Positions 26,697 to 35,743 of a stretch of 64,000 nt of DNA are shown in pieces; position 1 is the first letter of the stretch; each line of letters opens with the position of its first letter. The stretch is from Bacillus benzoevorans (GTDB taxonomy: Bacteria; Bacillota; Bacilli; Bacillales; Cytobacillaceae). A program made the translations under genes and the position numbers. The notes under the pieces were generated by a model. It searched no databases, was not told where the DNA came from, and saw nothing but the letters and a program-made list of their open reading frames with translations. The DNA is taken from assembly GCF_014207535.1 (NCBI RefSeq), contig NZ_JACHGK010000001.1:595404-659403 (forward strand), in the 5' to 3' direction.

Positions 26697-27482
26697 ATGG
26701 ACGTGAATGAAATGATATTGACGATTGAGGATTTACGAAAGGATTATGGTTCCAAAAGTGTTCTGAACGGGATTTCTTTCCAGGTTAAGAGAGGCGAAAT
26801 AATCGGTTATATCGGTGCTAATGGTGCGGGAAAGAGCACCACTGTAAAAATCCTCCTCGGGATTGAAGGAGACTATACGGGTAAGATAACCTTCTTTGGC
26901 CGCGATATTTCCGATGGGGATGTTGATTACAAAAGAAAAATCGGCTATGTTCCAGAGGTTGCTGAAGTGTATGACAACTTAACCGGCCAGGAGTATTTAA
27001 CCTTTATCGGTGAATTGTACGGTCTGACGTATGAGCGTGCTGATTATAAAGCAAAAAGCTTGATGGAGCTCTTTGGAGTCGGCGAAGTCTATCATTCCCG
27101 GATTGCTTCGTATTCAAAAGGGATGAGGCAGAAGCTTTTGATTATTTCCAGTTTGTTACATAATCCTGAATTGCTGTTCTTTGATGAACCCATTAATGGA
27201 TTGGATGCCAATAGCGTGCTGATTTTTAAAGAAATCTTAGCCTCATTGGCAGGACATGGAAAAACGGTATTCTACTCCTCCCATATCATGGACGTTGTCG
27301 AAAAAATCAGCAGCCGGATCATTTTGCTAAAGGACGGAAAAATTGCCGCAGATGGAACGTTCGAGGAATTAAAACACCATAATCAAGAAGGGACATTGGA
27401 ACAGATTTTTAATCAATTAACCGGCTTCAGTAATCACAAAGAGCTGAGTGAAAGATTTGTTTCCATTGTAGAAGAGGTGTAG
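26697..27482 (+). CDS. ABC transporter ATP-binding subunit
   Basis: A 261-residue ATPase with Walker A GANGAGKST near residue 42, Q-loop region YVPEVAEVY, signature YSKGMRQKL near 144, Walker B LLFFDEPINGLD and the H-loop SSHIMD. It belongs to the exporter-type ABC-2 (CcmA/YhaQ-like) group. It powers the membrane protein encoded two bases downstream. The start ATG 26697 sits behind GATGGGGTGGGG; GTG 26703 is an alternative. Substrate unknown. Confidence 0.93.
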   Translation: MDVNEMILTIEDLRKDYGSKSVLNGISFQVKRGEIIGYIGANGAGKSTTVKILLGIEGDYTGKITFFGRDISDGDVDYKRKIGYVPEVAEVYDNLTGQEYLTFIGELYGLTYERADYKAKSLMELFGVGEVYHSRIASYSKGMRQKLLIISSLLHNPELLFFDEPINGLDANSVLIFKEILASLAGHGKTVFYSSHIMDVVEKISSRIILLKDGKIAADGTFEELKHHNQEGTLEQIFNQLTGFSNHKELSERFVSIVEEV

Positions 27483-27484
27483 CG

Positions 27485-29143
27485 ATGAGGGACTTTCCAA
27501 CATTGAAGCTGTTAGATCGATTCGAAAAAATATTCCAGCACTTTGGTGTAGATTACAAGGTAATGAGAAGGATATTGCAGGTTAAGCTCCTAATGGATAG
27601 GCGCCGTGTTCCAACGATTTTTATGCAGAATGCCAACAAAAAGAAGGGATACGAAAAGAAGGATCGGAACCATTATCTCCATTCATTATGGATCTATGTC
27701 TTTTTCAGCCTTTTCATGATTCCCTTTATCATAATGGGAGAAAGCTATATATTTCAAATGAGCCTTGTTTACGGCTTGGTCACTTTTATGGTTATGACAT
27801 CGATGATTTCGGATTTCTCATCTGTATTGCTCGACATCCGTGATCGGAATATTCTCTTTACAAAGCCCATTGATAGAAAAACGATTAATGCCGCTAAAAT
27901 GTTCCATATTTTATGTTATTTATCGCTGCTGACGCTGGCTATTTCCGGTATTCCTTTGCTCGTCGGTCTGCTTAGACATGGCATTGTCTTCTTTCTTGTT
28001 TCTGTTGTAAACATTATCTTGCTTGATTTATTTATTGTTGTATTGACAGCTCTTTTTTATATGTTTATCTTAAAATTTTTTGATGGCGAGAAATTAAAGG
28101 ACATTATCAACTATGTTCAAATTGGTTTCTCACTTGCGATTATGATTGGCTATCAATTTCTTACCCGCTCATTTGAGCTCGTTGATTTAACCATGTCGCT
28201 GGAACCAGCTTGGTGGCAGTTATTTATTTTTCCCATGTGGTATGGAGCGATCGTGGAATTGGCGGTAAATGGCAGTTTCAATTCCTTCTATCTGTTATTA
28301 GCAGCCCTCGGAATCATGGTCCCGCTTCTGTCTTTTTGGCTTTACATACGTTCTGTACCATCCTTTGAGAAAAATCTGCAAAAACTTTCCTACCATGGGA
28401 AAGCTAGTGAGAAGAAACGCACAAAATTTAGTGAACATTTGATAAAAGTGATTTGTCCTGCGGATGAGGAAAGAGTATTTTACCGCTTTGCCGGGATCAT
28501 GCTCCGTAATGAACGGGATTTCAAGCTTAAGGTTTATCCCTCTTTAGGGTTTTCTATCGTCATGCCGTTTATCTTTCTCTTAAACATTAATGGAATAAAT
28601 GGTGAGGGAATGGCTGATCTTTCAAGCAGCAAGTCATATTTAAATATGTATTTCAGCTTGATTATTGTTCCGCAGGTTGTCATGATGCTGCGGTATTCAG
28701 GCAAATATAAAGGCGCTTGGATTTATAAGGCAGCCCCGATAAATGAACTAAAGTCTATTTTCAGCGGTACGATGAAGGCTTTTCTCGTCAAGCTCTATCT
28801 GCCAGTCTATCTGTTACTCAGCATGGTCTTCATCTACTTGTTTGGGATGCGAATCCTTCCAGATGTCATCCTTATGTTCATCAATGCCTGTCTGTTTGCA
28901 GTGGTTTGTTTCTTGCTGTTAAAAAAATCAATTCCTTTTTCAGAGTCATTCGATACATACAGTCAAGGAAACGGCGGAATTTTATTAGGACTTATCTTGT
29001 TTGTAGGAGTTTTTGCCGGCTTGCACTACCTTAGCACGCTTTTTGTATTCGGTGTCTATATATATTTGCTTTTGGCAGCTGCCGTGCTATTCCTTTTATG
29101 GAAACATGCCTTTCGTTTATCATGGAGAAATGTGGGCGGATAA
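27485..29143 (+). CDS. ABC-2-type transporter membrane subunit
   Basis: A 552-residue protein with a basic N-terminal 70 residues and about twelve hydrophobic segments in two blocks (about 70-320 and 360-550), the layout of large ABC-2 permeases of Bacillus. The gene starts two bases after the ATPase stop, so the pair forms one operon and one exporter. No substrate-binding protein is near. A long hairpin terminator follows. Confidence 0.85.
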   Translation: MRDFPTLKLLDRFEKIFQHFGVDYKVMRRILQVKLLMDRRRVPTIFMQNANKKKGYEKKDRNHYLHSLWIYVFFSLFMIPFIIMGESYIFQMSLVYGLVTFMVMTSMISDFSSVLLDIRDRNILFTKPIDRKTINAAKMFHILCYLSLLTLAISGIPLLVGLLRHGIVFFLVSVVNIILLDLFIVVLTALFYMFILKFFDGEKLKDIINYVQIGFSLAIMIGYQFLTRSFELVDLTMSLEPAWWQLFIFPMWYGAIVELAVNGSFNSFYLLLAALGIMVPLLSFWLYIRSVPSFEKNLQKLSYHGKASEKKRTKFSEHLIKVICPADEERVFYRFAGIMLRNERDFKLKVYPSLGFSIVMPFIFLLNINGINGEGMADLSSSKSYLNMYFSLIIVPQVVMMLRYSGKYKGAWIYKAAPINELKSIFSGTMKAFLVKLYLPVYLLLSMVFIYLFGMRILPDVILMFINACLFAVVCFLLLKKSIPFSESFDTYSQGNGGILLGLILFVGVFAGLHYLSTLFVFGVYIYLLLAAAVLFLLWKHAFRLSWRNVGG

Positions 29144-29198
29144 AAGAAAACCCATATCCTAACAAAATAATTCTATGATCTCTATTTCTATCCATAGA

Positions 29199-29262
29199 CA
29201 GTTCTTTTCTTCACATCAGCCCATAATGGCTCAGATGAAGCGAAAGGCTGTTTTTTTATTTG
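29199..29262 (+). terminator. Terminator of the ABC exporter operon
   Basis: ACAGTTCTTTTC and CTTCACATCAGCC pair with GGCTCAGATGAAG and GAAAGGCTGT in a long interrupted hairpin, followed by seven T. Confidence 0.8.
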
Positions 29263-29423
29263 TGTGAAAATAGTAATTAATCCTTATATTCCCAGTCCAT
29301 CAACTTATCTATAATTATACTTGTGTATAAAACAAATGCAGATGAAGTAAGAGTTTCACATTTCCATTTCCAAGAACGGGAAGCCATTTTTATTTGCAGC
29401 AAAATACAGGGGAGGAAACTAAG

Positions 29424-29897
29424 CTGGAAAGCAGAACAAAGAAATACTATTCCAATCGAGTAAAGACGGGGATACTGGCGATTATCTGTTTTGGATCAAT
29501 TTATCTCATTTATTCGAAATTACTTTCAAATCCAACTGGGCTGGCGCCAACAGGTATTGTCTTCGTATGGGCACTGATGGTGATTTCGTTGGTAATGGGG
29601 GTAATTAGCCTGGTTAAAACGCTTGATCCAAGACCAATTGTCGAGATTATGCCGGAAGGGATGCTAATTCGAACCTTTCTTTTCTTTGAAGATATAGTCA
29701 TGTGGGATGAAGTGGCGGGTGTCAAGCAGGAAAAATATACGAACCAAGTCGTCAATGTTCATGGATATGCCAGAGTGACTACCTATTTTTTAAGAATATA
29801 TCGTCCGAATCAACGTCCGCTCGCTATCAATCTATCCTTATTAAATACGCGGGGGAATGATTTGCAGAACACAATCCAATTACATATGCACGAATAA
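29424..29897 (+). CDS. Small membrane protein with PH-like tail, probable CTG start
   Basis: The protein has two hydrophobic helices (GILAIICFGSIYLIYSKLL and GIVFVWALMVISLVMGVISLV) and a soluble tail. The pattern DPRPIVEIMPEGMLIRTFLFFEDIVMWDEVAGVKQ resembles bacterial PH-like/STM3941 proteins. The best start is CTG 29424 (157 residues), eight bases after AGGGGAGG. The only upstream alternative in frame, TTG 29394, has no ribosome site and would place the strong site inside the gene. It precedes another membrane gene by 26 bp, so the two are likely cotranscribed. Confidence 0.6.
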   Translation: MESRTKKYYSNRVKTGILAIICFGSIYLIYSKLLSNPTGLAPTGIVFVWALMVISLVMGVISLVKTLDPRPIVEIMPEGMLIRTFLFFEDIVMWDEVAGVKQEKYTNQVVNVHGYARVTTYFLRIYRPNQRPLAINLSLLNTRGNDLQNTIQLHMHE

Positions 29898-29923
29898 GAG
29901 TTCTTGTTTTAGGGGAGTAAGAT

Positions 29924-30538
29924 ATGACTGATGAAAAAATACTGAGAAAACATAATCAATTGGTATTAAAAATAGAAAGGATAAAAAATAATAGTTCTTC
30001 TAAGACTGAGAAAATCATTACTTTTCTTATGACAGTTCTAGTCTATTGCTGGATTCTTTATTACTTTTCGACAGTTGATATAAATCCATTAACGATTATC
30101 GGTTTTATTGCTGTTTTCTTTCTTCTATGGCTGCTGATGTATATAGCATCTGTTTTTATTTACGGGATAACGATGGCGCTGAAAAAGCAGGAAAAATTGG
30201 AGCATAAATTAGATAATTATAAAAAGTTAATTAGCCAACGAGTTGCGCCTCATAATGTTTATTATCAATTTGCTATTTCATTTCCGGTTATTAAGGAAAA
30301 CGATCGTTACTATGATGAAGACAATGGGAATGTCTTTTTCCTAGCAGCAGATGAGGGGAAACCGGAACGGATTGTGCTGCAGGATACAAATATAACCATT
30401 AAACCAGCACCATCCATTGACGATCCTGCCGAGTACCGCATTTATGCGAAAATTGTTCAATCCGGGATATTCCAGGATGTTGTGATCGGTACTTATCGGG
30501 AATTAATTGTTCCAAGTCAAAAGAAAATCGGTTTTTAA
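29924..30538 (+). CDS. Membrane protein of unknown function
   Basis: A 204-residue protein with a charged N-terminal helix, two transmembrane segments (about 31-50 and 56-82), a short coiled region and a mostly beta C-terminal domain (VYYQFAISFPVIKEN...EYRIYAKIVQSG). I recognise no family. ATG 29924 follows AGGGGAGT. It shares a transcript and the two-helix-plus-soluble-tail plan with the preceding gene, so the two may act together at the membrane. Confidence 0.6.
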   Translation: MTDEKILRKHNQLVLKIERIKNNSSSKTEKIITFLMTVLVYCWILYYFSTVDINPLTIIGFIAVFFLLWLLMYIASVFIYGITMALKKQEKLEHKLDNYKKLISQRVAPHNVYYQFAISFPVIKENDRYYDEDNGNVFFLAADEGKPERIVLQDTNITIKPAPSIDDPAEYRIYAKIVQSGIFQDVVIGTYRELIVPSQKKIGF

Positions 30539-30547
30539 GCGAGCGGG

Positions 30548-30608
30548 GACGGGGTGATGCTTGATCTCGCTGTCACGGAATGAAGCATATCTTCCGTCCT
30601 TTTTTTTA
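30548..30608 (+). terminator. Terminator of the two-gene membrane operon
   Basis: GGACGG pairs with CCGTCC, with inner ATGCTT/AAGCAT, followed by eight T. It overlaps the end of the convergent ypsA by a few bases. Confidence 0.75.
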
Positions 30609-31166
30609 CCAATCCCAATGTTTCAGCTGTTCCTCTTCGACGATATCTTGTATATCATAGGCACTGATCGTAATTACTTCATAGCCATCCTCTTCATAAC
30701 GCTTCATGGCCTTTTCTTTAATGTATTTTGGACTGCCTTCTTTTCCATCTTCATCGTAAAATAAAAGAATGCCGTCTGTATTATCGAGAAGGAATTGATC
30801 CCGCGCACGGAACTGCCATGGTCCTTCATAAGGACGTTTCGTAACGGTGCTGACGAAATCGGCCTGTTCCAGGATCAGCAAATATTCTTCCTGCTTTTCT
30901 TCCTTCCAATTTTTCTCCTGGTCCAGAAAAGGGGTAATAACCGCTAATTTTAACTCAGGATACTCTTCCTGTAATTGAAATACAACTTCCGCTGCCCACA
31001 GCTCCGTGCCCTGCTGGCCCGAAATAATGACCCATTCTAATGCTTCGTTTTCGATTTGATAGCGCAGCCTTTTCTCAATCGCTTTTTTGACAAAACCAAT
31101 TCCAGGGTCTTTGCTGTTGAAAAATAATTCATGCATTTTATACCCGGTTACCCATAATCGTTTCAT
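30606..31166 (-). CDS. ypsA: YpsA (SLOG-superfamily, DUF1273)
   Basis: A 186-residue protein that follows B. subtilis YpsA closely: VTGYKMHELFFNSKDPG, WVIISGQQGTELWAAEVVFQLQEEYP, AVITPFLDQEKNWKE and EGSPKYIKEKAMKR. The SLOG/Rossmann fold binds nucleotide-like ligands. YpsA has been linked to cell division and glucose-dependent stress responses in Firmicutes. Monocistronic and convergent with the membrane genes. Confidence 0.95.
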   Translation of the reverse strand: MKRLWVTGYKMHELFFNSKDPGIGFVKKAIEKRLRYQIENEALEWVIISGQQGTELWAAEVVFQLQEEYPELKLAVITPFLDQEKNWKEEKQEEYLLILEQADFVSTVTKRPYEGPWQFRARDQFLLDNTDGILLFYDEDGKEGSPKYIKEKAMKRYEEDGYEVITISAYDIQDIVEEEQLKHWDW

Positions 31167-31342
31167 GCGTCATGTACACCTTCGATTCAATTTTTAATGT
31201 TCAAACCTATTTTACAGGAAAAAGCGGTAATGAAACAAAAGCCTAGAGAATATTTCCCCTTCTAATGAATAATTTTAAGTAAACAAGTTTTAAATAGGCA
31301 TCGCCTTGAATAGAATGAAATTACACTTCGTTTATTATCTAT

Positions 31343-31416
31343 GGCGGCATAGCCAAGCGGTAAGGCACAGGTCTGCAAAACCTTCATCACCGGTTCGAAT
31401 CCGGTTGCCGCCTCCA
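31343..31416 (+). tRNA. tRNA-Cys (anticodon GCA)
   Basis: Acceptor GGCGGCA pairs with TGCCGCC; the D-arm AGCCAAGCGGTAAGGC, anticodon loop CTGCAAA and T-arm CCGGTTCGAATCCGG are intact. The discriminator is T and CCA is encoded at 31414-31416. A T-rich tract follows at once and likely ends transcription. It is a lone tRNA gene, not part of a cluster. Confidence 0.97.
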
Positions 31417-31479
31417 AGTTTTTTTTATTTTTGTACATATTTTTCTATCTCTTAGAAAGAGCCGAAGGGTGTTGTTGCC

Positions 31480-33639
31480 ATGAATCCCAAAGACATAAGC
31501 ATCTCCGTGCCCAAAAAGGACCACAAAGGAAAAGTATCGGGGCAGCTGCCCTATATCAGTGATATAAAAGCAGCGAATATGGTTTATGGTGTTTTGGTTC
31601 GCTCGCCCATTGCTTATGGGAAAATCATTTCCATTCAATTGCCTAACCTGCCTGATGGATATGAAGCCGTTGGTGCCGAACACATTCCCGGTCCGAATTA
31701 TGTCAAAATAATCAAAGAAGATCAGCCCATTTTTGCCAATGAGTGGGTCAATTATATTGGTGAGCCGATTCTCATGTTTGTTGGCGAAGAGCTGGAAGTT
31801 CTGTACAGTTTGTTAAAAGAAGTAGATATAGAATTTGAAGAACATCAGGCTATTTATACATTGGACGAGGCGATCGCACAAAAATCTGCCGCATCCTATT
31901 TGGCCAGCTATGAATTCGGCGAAAGCTTAGCGAGCATTTCAGCTATTGAGGGGAAAGCAGATCAAATTATCGAAGAAGAATATGATACGGGTTATCAAGA
32001 GCATGTCTACCTTGAACCGCAAGGGATGCTCGCGATTTATAAGGATGATGAAATCATCGTCCAGGGATCGATGCAATGTCTTTATTATATAAAAAATGCA
32101 TTGTTAAGCGCGTTAGCCTGCAGCAATGACGAAGTCAGAGTGGTTCAAAGCACAACTGGCGGAGGATTCGGCGGCAAAGAAGATTATCCTTCCATGATGG
32201 CTTGTCATGTAGCTGTTGCTGCAAAAACAGTCAAAAAATCAGTGATGCTCGTGTTCGACCGTTCTGAGGATATGCTGGTCACGACGAAAAGGCATCCAGC
32301 CAAACTTAAATATCGAACGGCGCTTGATAAGGAAGGAACTATATTGAGCATGTGTGTGGAAATCTATCTCGATGGCGGAGCGAATACGGGATTAAGCGCT
32401 GTCGTGCTGCAGCGCGCTTTAATAAACAGTGCCGGCGTTTATAAAATTCCCCATTTTCATGCGAAAGGCTATGTGTTAAAAACGAATACCGTTCCGAATG
32501 GTGCCTTTAGAGGCTTTGGTGCTCCACAAAGCTTTGCCGGTATCGAAAGTCATATGGGACATTTGAGTAAACTGGCAAAAATCGACCATCTCGAATATAA
32601 ACGAAAATACCTCGTCAAACAAGGAGACCCCACGATCACTAAAGGTGAATTCCGCGATCCAATATTAATGGAAGAAATGATTCAAGATCTGCTTTTTACA
32701 TCAAATTACCAAAAGAAAAAAGCAGACTTTCAACGCTTTAATCAACAAAATCAGCGTTACAAAAAAGGCATCGGTGCTTCATTGTTTCTCCATGGCTGCG
32801 GCTTCACAGGCAGCGGCGAAAGAGATCATATTAAAGCAACGGTGAAGCTGGTTAAATCAAAGGACGACGGGGTAGCGCTTAAAATCTCAAATTCTGATAT
32901 GGGACAAGGCATTTTGACAACATTGTGTAAAATCGTCGCCAAAGAATTGGAGCTCCCGTACGAAGAAATTTCATATCCTGATCCCGATACAAAAGAGGTT
33001 CCCGATTCCGGTCCTACTGTAGCTTCCCGAACAACAATGATTGTCGGTAAATTACTTGAACGTGCGGCAAAAAAACTGAAGGCTCAGTGGCAGCCAGGAG
33101 TGGAACAGGAGATAGTGGAACACTATGTTCACCGTGAAATGATCCCCTGGGATGAGAAAACCTTCACAGGAGATGCTTATCCGGCTTATTCCTGGGGTGC
33201 CAATATCGTTGAAGTAGAAGTAGATACGTTAACGGGAAATGTAAAGTTAGAAAAAGTATCCGGCAATTTTGAAGTGGGAAAGGTCATCGATGAACGGATT
33301 TTGAAAGGTCAAATTGATGGCGGTCTGGCTCAAGGATTAGCTTACGGTTATCTGGAAAAGATGACATCAAAACGAGGCTCGATCCAACAAAAAAGCATAT
33401 CAGATTATGGACCGCCGACCTCATTGGACGTTGTTGCAATCGAAAGCAAGGTCTTTGAGAACCCCTATGATGATGGTCCATATGGGGCGAAGGGTGCCGG
33501 TGAATTAACTTTAATCGGCGGCGCGCCGGCGGTTCAAGCGGCAATCGAGGATGCATTGCAAACTTCTTTTCAACAAATTCCGATTACCCCTGAAGTCATT
33601 ATGAATCGTCTTTGGATGGAAGCAGGTGAAGAAGAATGA
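31480..33639 (+). CDS. Xanthine dehydrogenase-type molybdopterin-binding subunit
   Basis: A 719-residue large subunit of the molybdenum hydroxylase family. It shows YQEHVYLEPQGMLA, the molybdopterin loop STTGGGFGGKED, AFRGFGAPQSF and, near the end, GAKGAGELTLIG with the catalytic Glu. These match xanthine/purine hydroxylases better than CO dehydrogenase, which carries a selenosulphide Cys loop. Hydroxylation of a purine or N-heterocycle is expected. The next two genes encode the iron-sulphur and FAD subunits and overlap, giving a full enzyme. The exact substrate is not proven. Confidence 0.92.
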   Translation: MNPKDISISVPKKDHKGKVSGQLPYISDIKAANMVYGVLVRSPIAYGKIISIQLPNLPDGYEAVGAEHIPGPNYVKIIKEDQPIFANEWVNYIGEPILMFVGEELEVLYSLLKEVDIEFEEHQAIYTLDEAIAQKSAASYLASYEFGESLASISAIEGKADQIIEEEYDTGYQEHVYLEPQGMLAIYKDDEIIVQGSMQCLYYIKNALLSALACSNDEVRVVQSTTGGGFGGKEDYPSMMACHVAVAAKTVKKSVMLVFDRSEDMLVTTKRHPAKLKYRTALDKEGTILSMCVEIYLDGGANTGLSAVVLQRALINSAGVYKIPHFHAKGYVLKTNTVPNGAFRGFGAPQSFAGIESHMGHLSKLAKIDHLEYKRKYLVKQGDPTITKGEFRDPILMEEMIQDLLFTSNYQKKKADFQRFNQQNQRYKKGIGASLFLHGCGFTGSGERDHIKATVKLVKSKDDGVALKISNSDMGQGILTTLCKIVAKELELPYEEISYPDPDTKEVPDSGPTVASRTTMIVGKLLERAAKKLKAQWQPGVEQEIVEHYVHREMIPWDEKTFTGDAYPAYSWGANIVEVEVDTLTGNVKLEKVSGNFEVGKVIDERILKGQIDGGLAQGLAYGYLEKMTSKRGSIQQKSISDYGPPTSLDVVAIESKVFENPYDDGPYGAKGAGELTLIGGAPAVQAAIEDALQTSFQQIPITPEVIMNRLWMEAGEEE

Positions 33640-34109
33640 TTGGATTTAAACTAAATGGAAGAAATGTAGAAACAGACGCCCCTCCAACTGCAAGATTACT
33701 AGATATATTAAGAAGTGAATTTGCTTTAATCGGAACAAAGGAGGGCTGTGGGGAAGGGGAGTGCGGGGCCTGCAGTGTTTTTGTCGAAAACCATTTGCAA
33801 AACAGCTGCCTGATTCCAATTGGCTCGATTGCTGGTGCCGAAATTCAAACGATAGAAGGGATCTTAGAAACAGAACAATTTAAGATTTTGGATGAGTGCT
33901 ATTCTCTTGCCGGAGGAGTGCAATGCGGCTATTGCATTCCGGGAATGATCATGGCAAGTATAGCTTTATTAACAAAAAATCCTCATCCTTCAGAGGTTGA
34001 AATTCGTGAAGGCATTTCCGGAAATCTATGCCGCTGTACGGGCTATAATATGATTGTTGATGCTGTGAAACATGCAGCTAAATGTGACGGCGTATGGCAG
34101 AGAAAATAA
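33636..34109 (+). CDS. Xanthine dehydrogenase-type [2Fe-2S] subunit
   Basis: A 157-residue subunit with the plant-ferredoxin cluster motif GCGEGECGACSV plus a downstream Cys (NSCL), and the second cluster GGVQCGYCIPGMIM...GNLCRCTGYN. Both [2Fe-2S] sites appear complete. The gene overlaps the stop of the molybdopterin subunit (ATGA), and its end overlaps the FAD subunit by 16 bases, so all three are translationally coupled. Confidence 0.95.
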   Translation: MIGFKLNGRNVETDAPPTARLLDILRSEFALIGTKEGCGEGECGACSVFVENHLQNSCLIPIGSIAGAEIQTIEGILETEQFKILDECYSLAGGVQCGYCIPGMIMASIALLTKNPHPSEVEIREGISGNLCRCTGYNMIVDAVKHAAKCDGVWQRK

Positions 34110-34954
34110 CCGCGTATCGCTTCGATTGTTTAGCCGACACTTTGAGCCAAATGAATAGAGAGACCTGTACCATTTTCGCCGGCGGCACCGACATCATGGT
34201 CCTTCATAAACATAGAAGGGGAGTACCTCCCAAAATCCCGATGCCGATGGTTTTTATAGATCATCTTTCTGAATTAAAACAAGTGTATCAAAATAACGAC
34301 GATCTCCACATCGGGGCCTGCTGTACCTATAGTGAATTACTTGAAAATCCGCTCATTCCTTTCGCCTTAAAGCAGGCAATGAAAACCATTGCAGCCCCGG
34401 CCATTAGAAACCGGGGAACATTAGGCGGCAATATTTGCAACGCCTCTCCAGCCGGTGACACGCTTCCTTTATTATATGTTTACAATGCCAAGCTGCTGCT
34501 GCGCTCCGTAAATGGTGAGCGTCTGGTGGAAATTCGTGATTTTGTTCAAGGTCCAAGAAGAGTTCAACGCTTGCACAATGAACTATTAACGGAGATTATT
34601 CTGCCGTCCGTATGGAAGGAAGATGCATATGTTATTTTTGAAAAAGTAGGCAACCGCCATGCAGATGCCATTGCCAAAGTTTCGTTTGCTGGTTTCATCC
34701 GGATTCGCAAGGATCGAATCGATGACATTCGATTGGCATTTGGTGCCGTTGGACCGACTATCCTTCGTTCCGTGGATATGGAGAAAAAACTGCTTGGCAA
34801 AATGATCCCATTAGCTGATTCAGACATCGCTGCGATTGTTGCCGACTTTGCAAAAATGATTAGACCCATCGACGACCAGCGTTCCACAGCTGTTTACAGA
34901 AAAACGGTGGCGTTAAATCTTCTCCGCTATTTTCTGAGCCTGAAGTCATCTTAA
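34094..34954 (+). CDS. Xanthine dehydrogenase-type FAD-binding subunit
   Basis: A 286-residue flavin subunit with the FAD-binding motifs FAGGTDIMV and RNRGTLGGNICNASPAGDTLPLLY, typical of CoxM/XdhB proteins. It passes electrons from the iron-sulphur clusters to an acceptor such as NAD+. It is the last gene of the overlapping triad; a strong terminator lies 80 bases downstream. Molybdenum cofactor and chaperone genes are not in this window. Confidence 0.93.
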   Translation: MAEKITAYRFDCLADTLSQMNRETCTIFAGGTDIMVLHKHRRGVPPKIPMPMVFIDHLSELKQVYQNNDDLHIGACCTYSELLENPLIPFALKQAMKTIAAPAIRNRGTLGGNICNASPAGDTLPLLYVYNAKLLLRSVNGERLVEIRDFVQGPRRVQRLHNELLTEIILPSVWKEDAYVIFEKVGNRHADAIAKVSFAGFIRIRKDRIDDIRLAFGAVGPTILRSVDMEKKLLGKMIPLADSDIAAIVADFAKMIRPIDDQRSTAVYRKTVALNLLRYFLSLKSS

Positions 34955-35036
34955 GCGAAACAGTGAAACAAATAAGGAGATAAACGGAGCAGGTGAATTA
35001 GCCTTTTGGCAACATTAAAATTTATCATCCGCCGAT

Positions 35037-35076
35037 AATGGCCCCTGCTTATTAAAGCCGGGGCCATTTTGTTGTA
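35037..35076 (+). terminator. Terminator of the molybdenum hydroxylase operon
   Basis: AATGGCCCC pairs with GGGGCCATT, followed by TTGTTG. Confidence 0.8.
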
Positions 35077-35126
35077 CCATTTTAAGAGGAATTTTGATCC
35101 TTATTGACATGTGATGAGGTGGACAA

Positions 35127-35687
35127 ATGTACTTATTAAAGTCAATATCAGATGAGATTCAAGTTGTTCAATTACAATTTCGTAAACAGACAAAAGCGAA
35201 GAAGATTGTTTTAGGTTCATTCCTTGCCGGTCTAGCTGCTATCCTTCAGTCAGCAGGTGGTCTTTTACCGGGAGTGGGCTATTTTATCAGCCCATTTGCT
35301 ACACTGCCTATTCTGATTGGTACGATGTTTTCTCTCCCGATTGGAGGGATGGCTTATTTTCTTACAATGCTTCTGTTACTCATTATGCAGCCTAGTGAAT
35401 TATTTGTATTTCCTTTGACAACAGGATTGCTCGGGATAGGCACAGGCGCCGCTTTTTCCTTTTTCCATAAAAGAATAAGTCTTATTTCTGTTGGCGCCAT
35501 TCTTTTAACGATCGGAATTAGCAGTTTACTCTATATATTCCGTTTTCCTGTTCTAGGTCCGGCTGTATCCCATTCCTTTTCCTTCCTTACATGCGGTAGT
35601 ATTTTCATAGGTGCCTTCCTTTACAATTGGCTATGGGTTGAGATGGCTGTATTCTTTTTTAAAAGATTAAAGATGCTTGTCACTTAG
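35127..35687 (+). CDS. Integral membrane protein, possibly ECF S-component-like
   Basis: A 186-residue protein with a charged N-terminal tail and five to six hydrophobic helices rich in small residues (FLAGLAAILQSAGGLLPGVGYFISPFATLPILIGTMFSLPIGGMAYFLTM). The compact size and helix pattern recall substrate-binding (S) components of ECF vitamin transporters, but I see no diagnostic motif. No ECF ATPase is nearby. The start ATG 35127 follows GATGAGGTGG. Confidence 0.5.
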   Translation: MYLLKSISDEIQVVQLQFRKQTKAKKIVLGSFLAGLAAILQSAGGLLPGVGYFISPFATLPILIGTMFSLPIGGMAYFLTMLLLLIMQPSELFVFPLTTGLLGIGTGAAFSFFHKRISLISVGAILLTIGISSLLYIFRFPVLGPAVSHSFSFLTCGSIFIGAFLYNWLWVEMAVFFFKRLKMLVT

Positions 35688-35743
35688 TGGTCTTCCATAT
35701 AAATGCAGCATGATGACCAGAGTGGATGGCAGGTAAGGTATGC

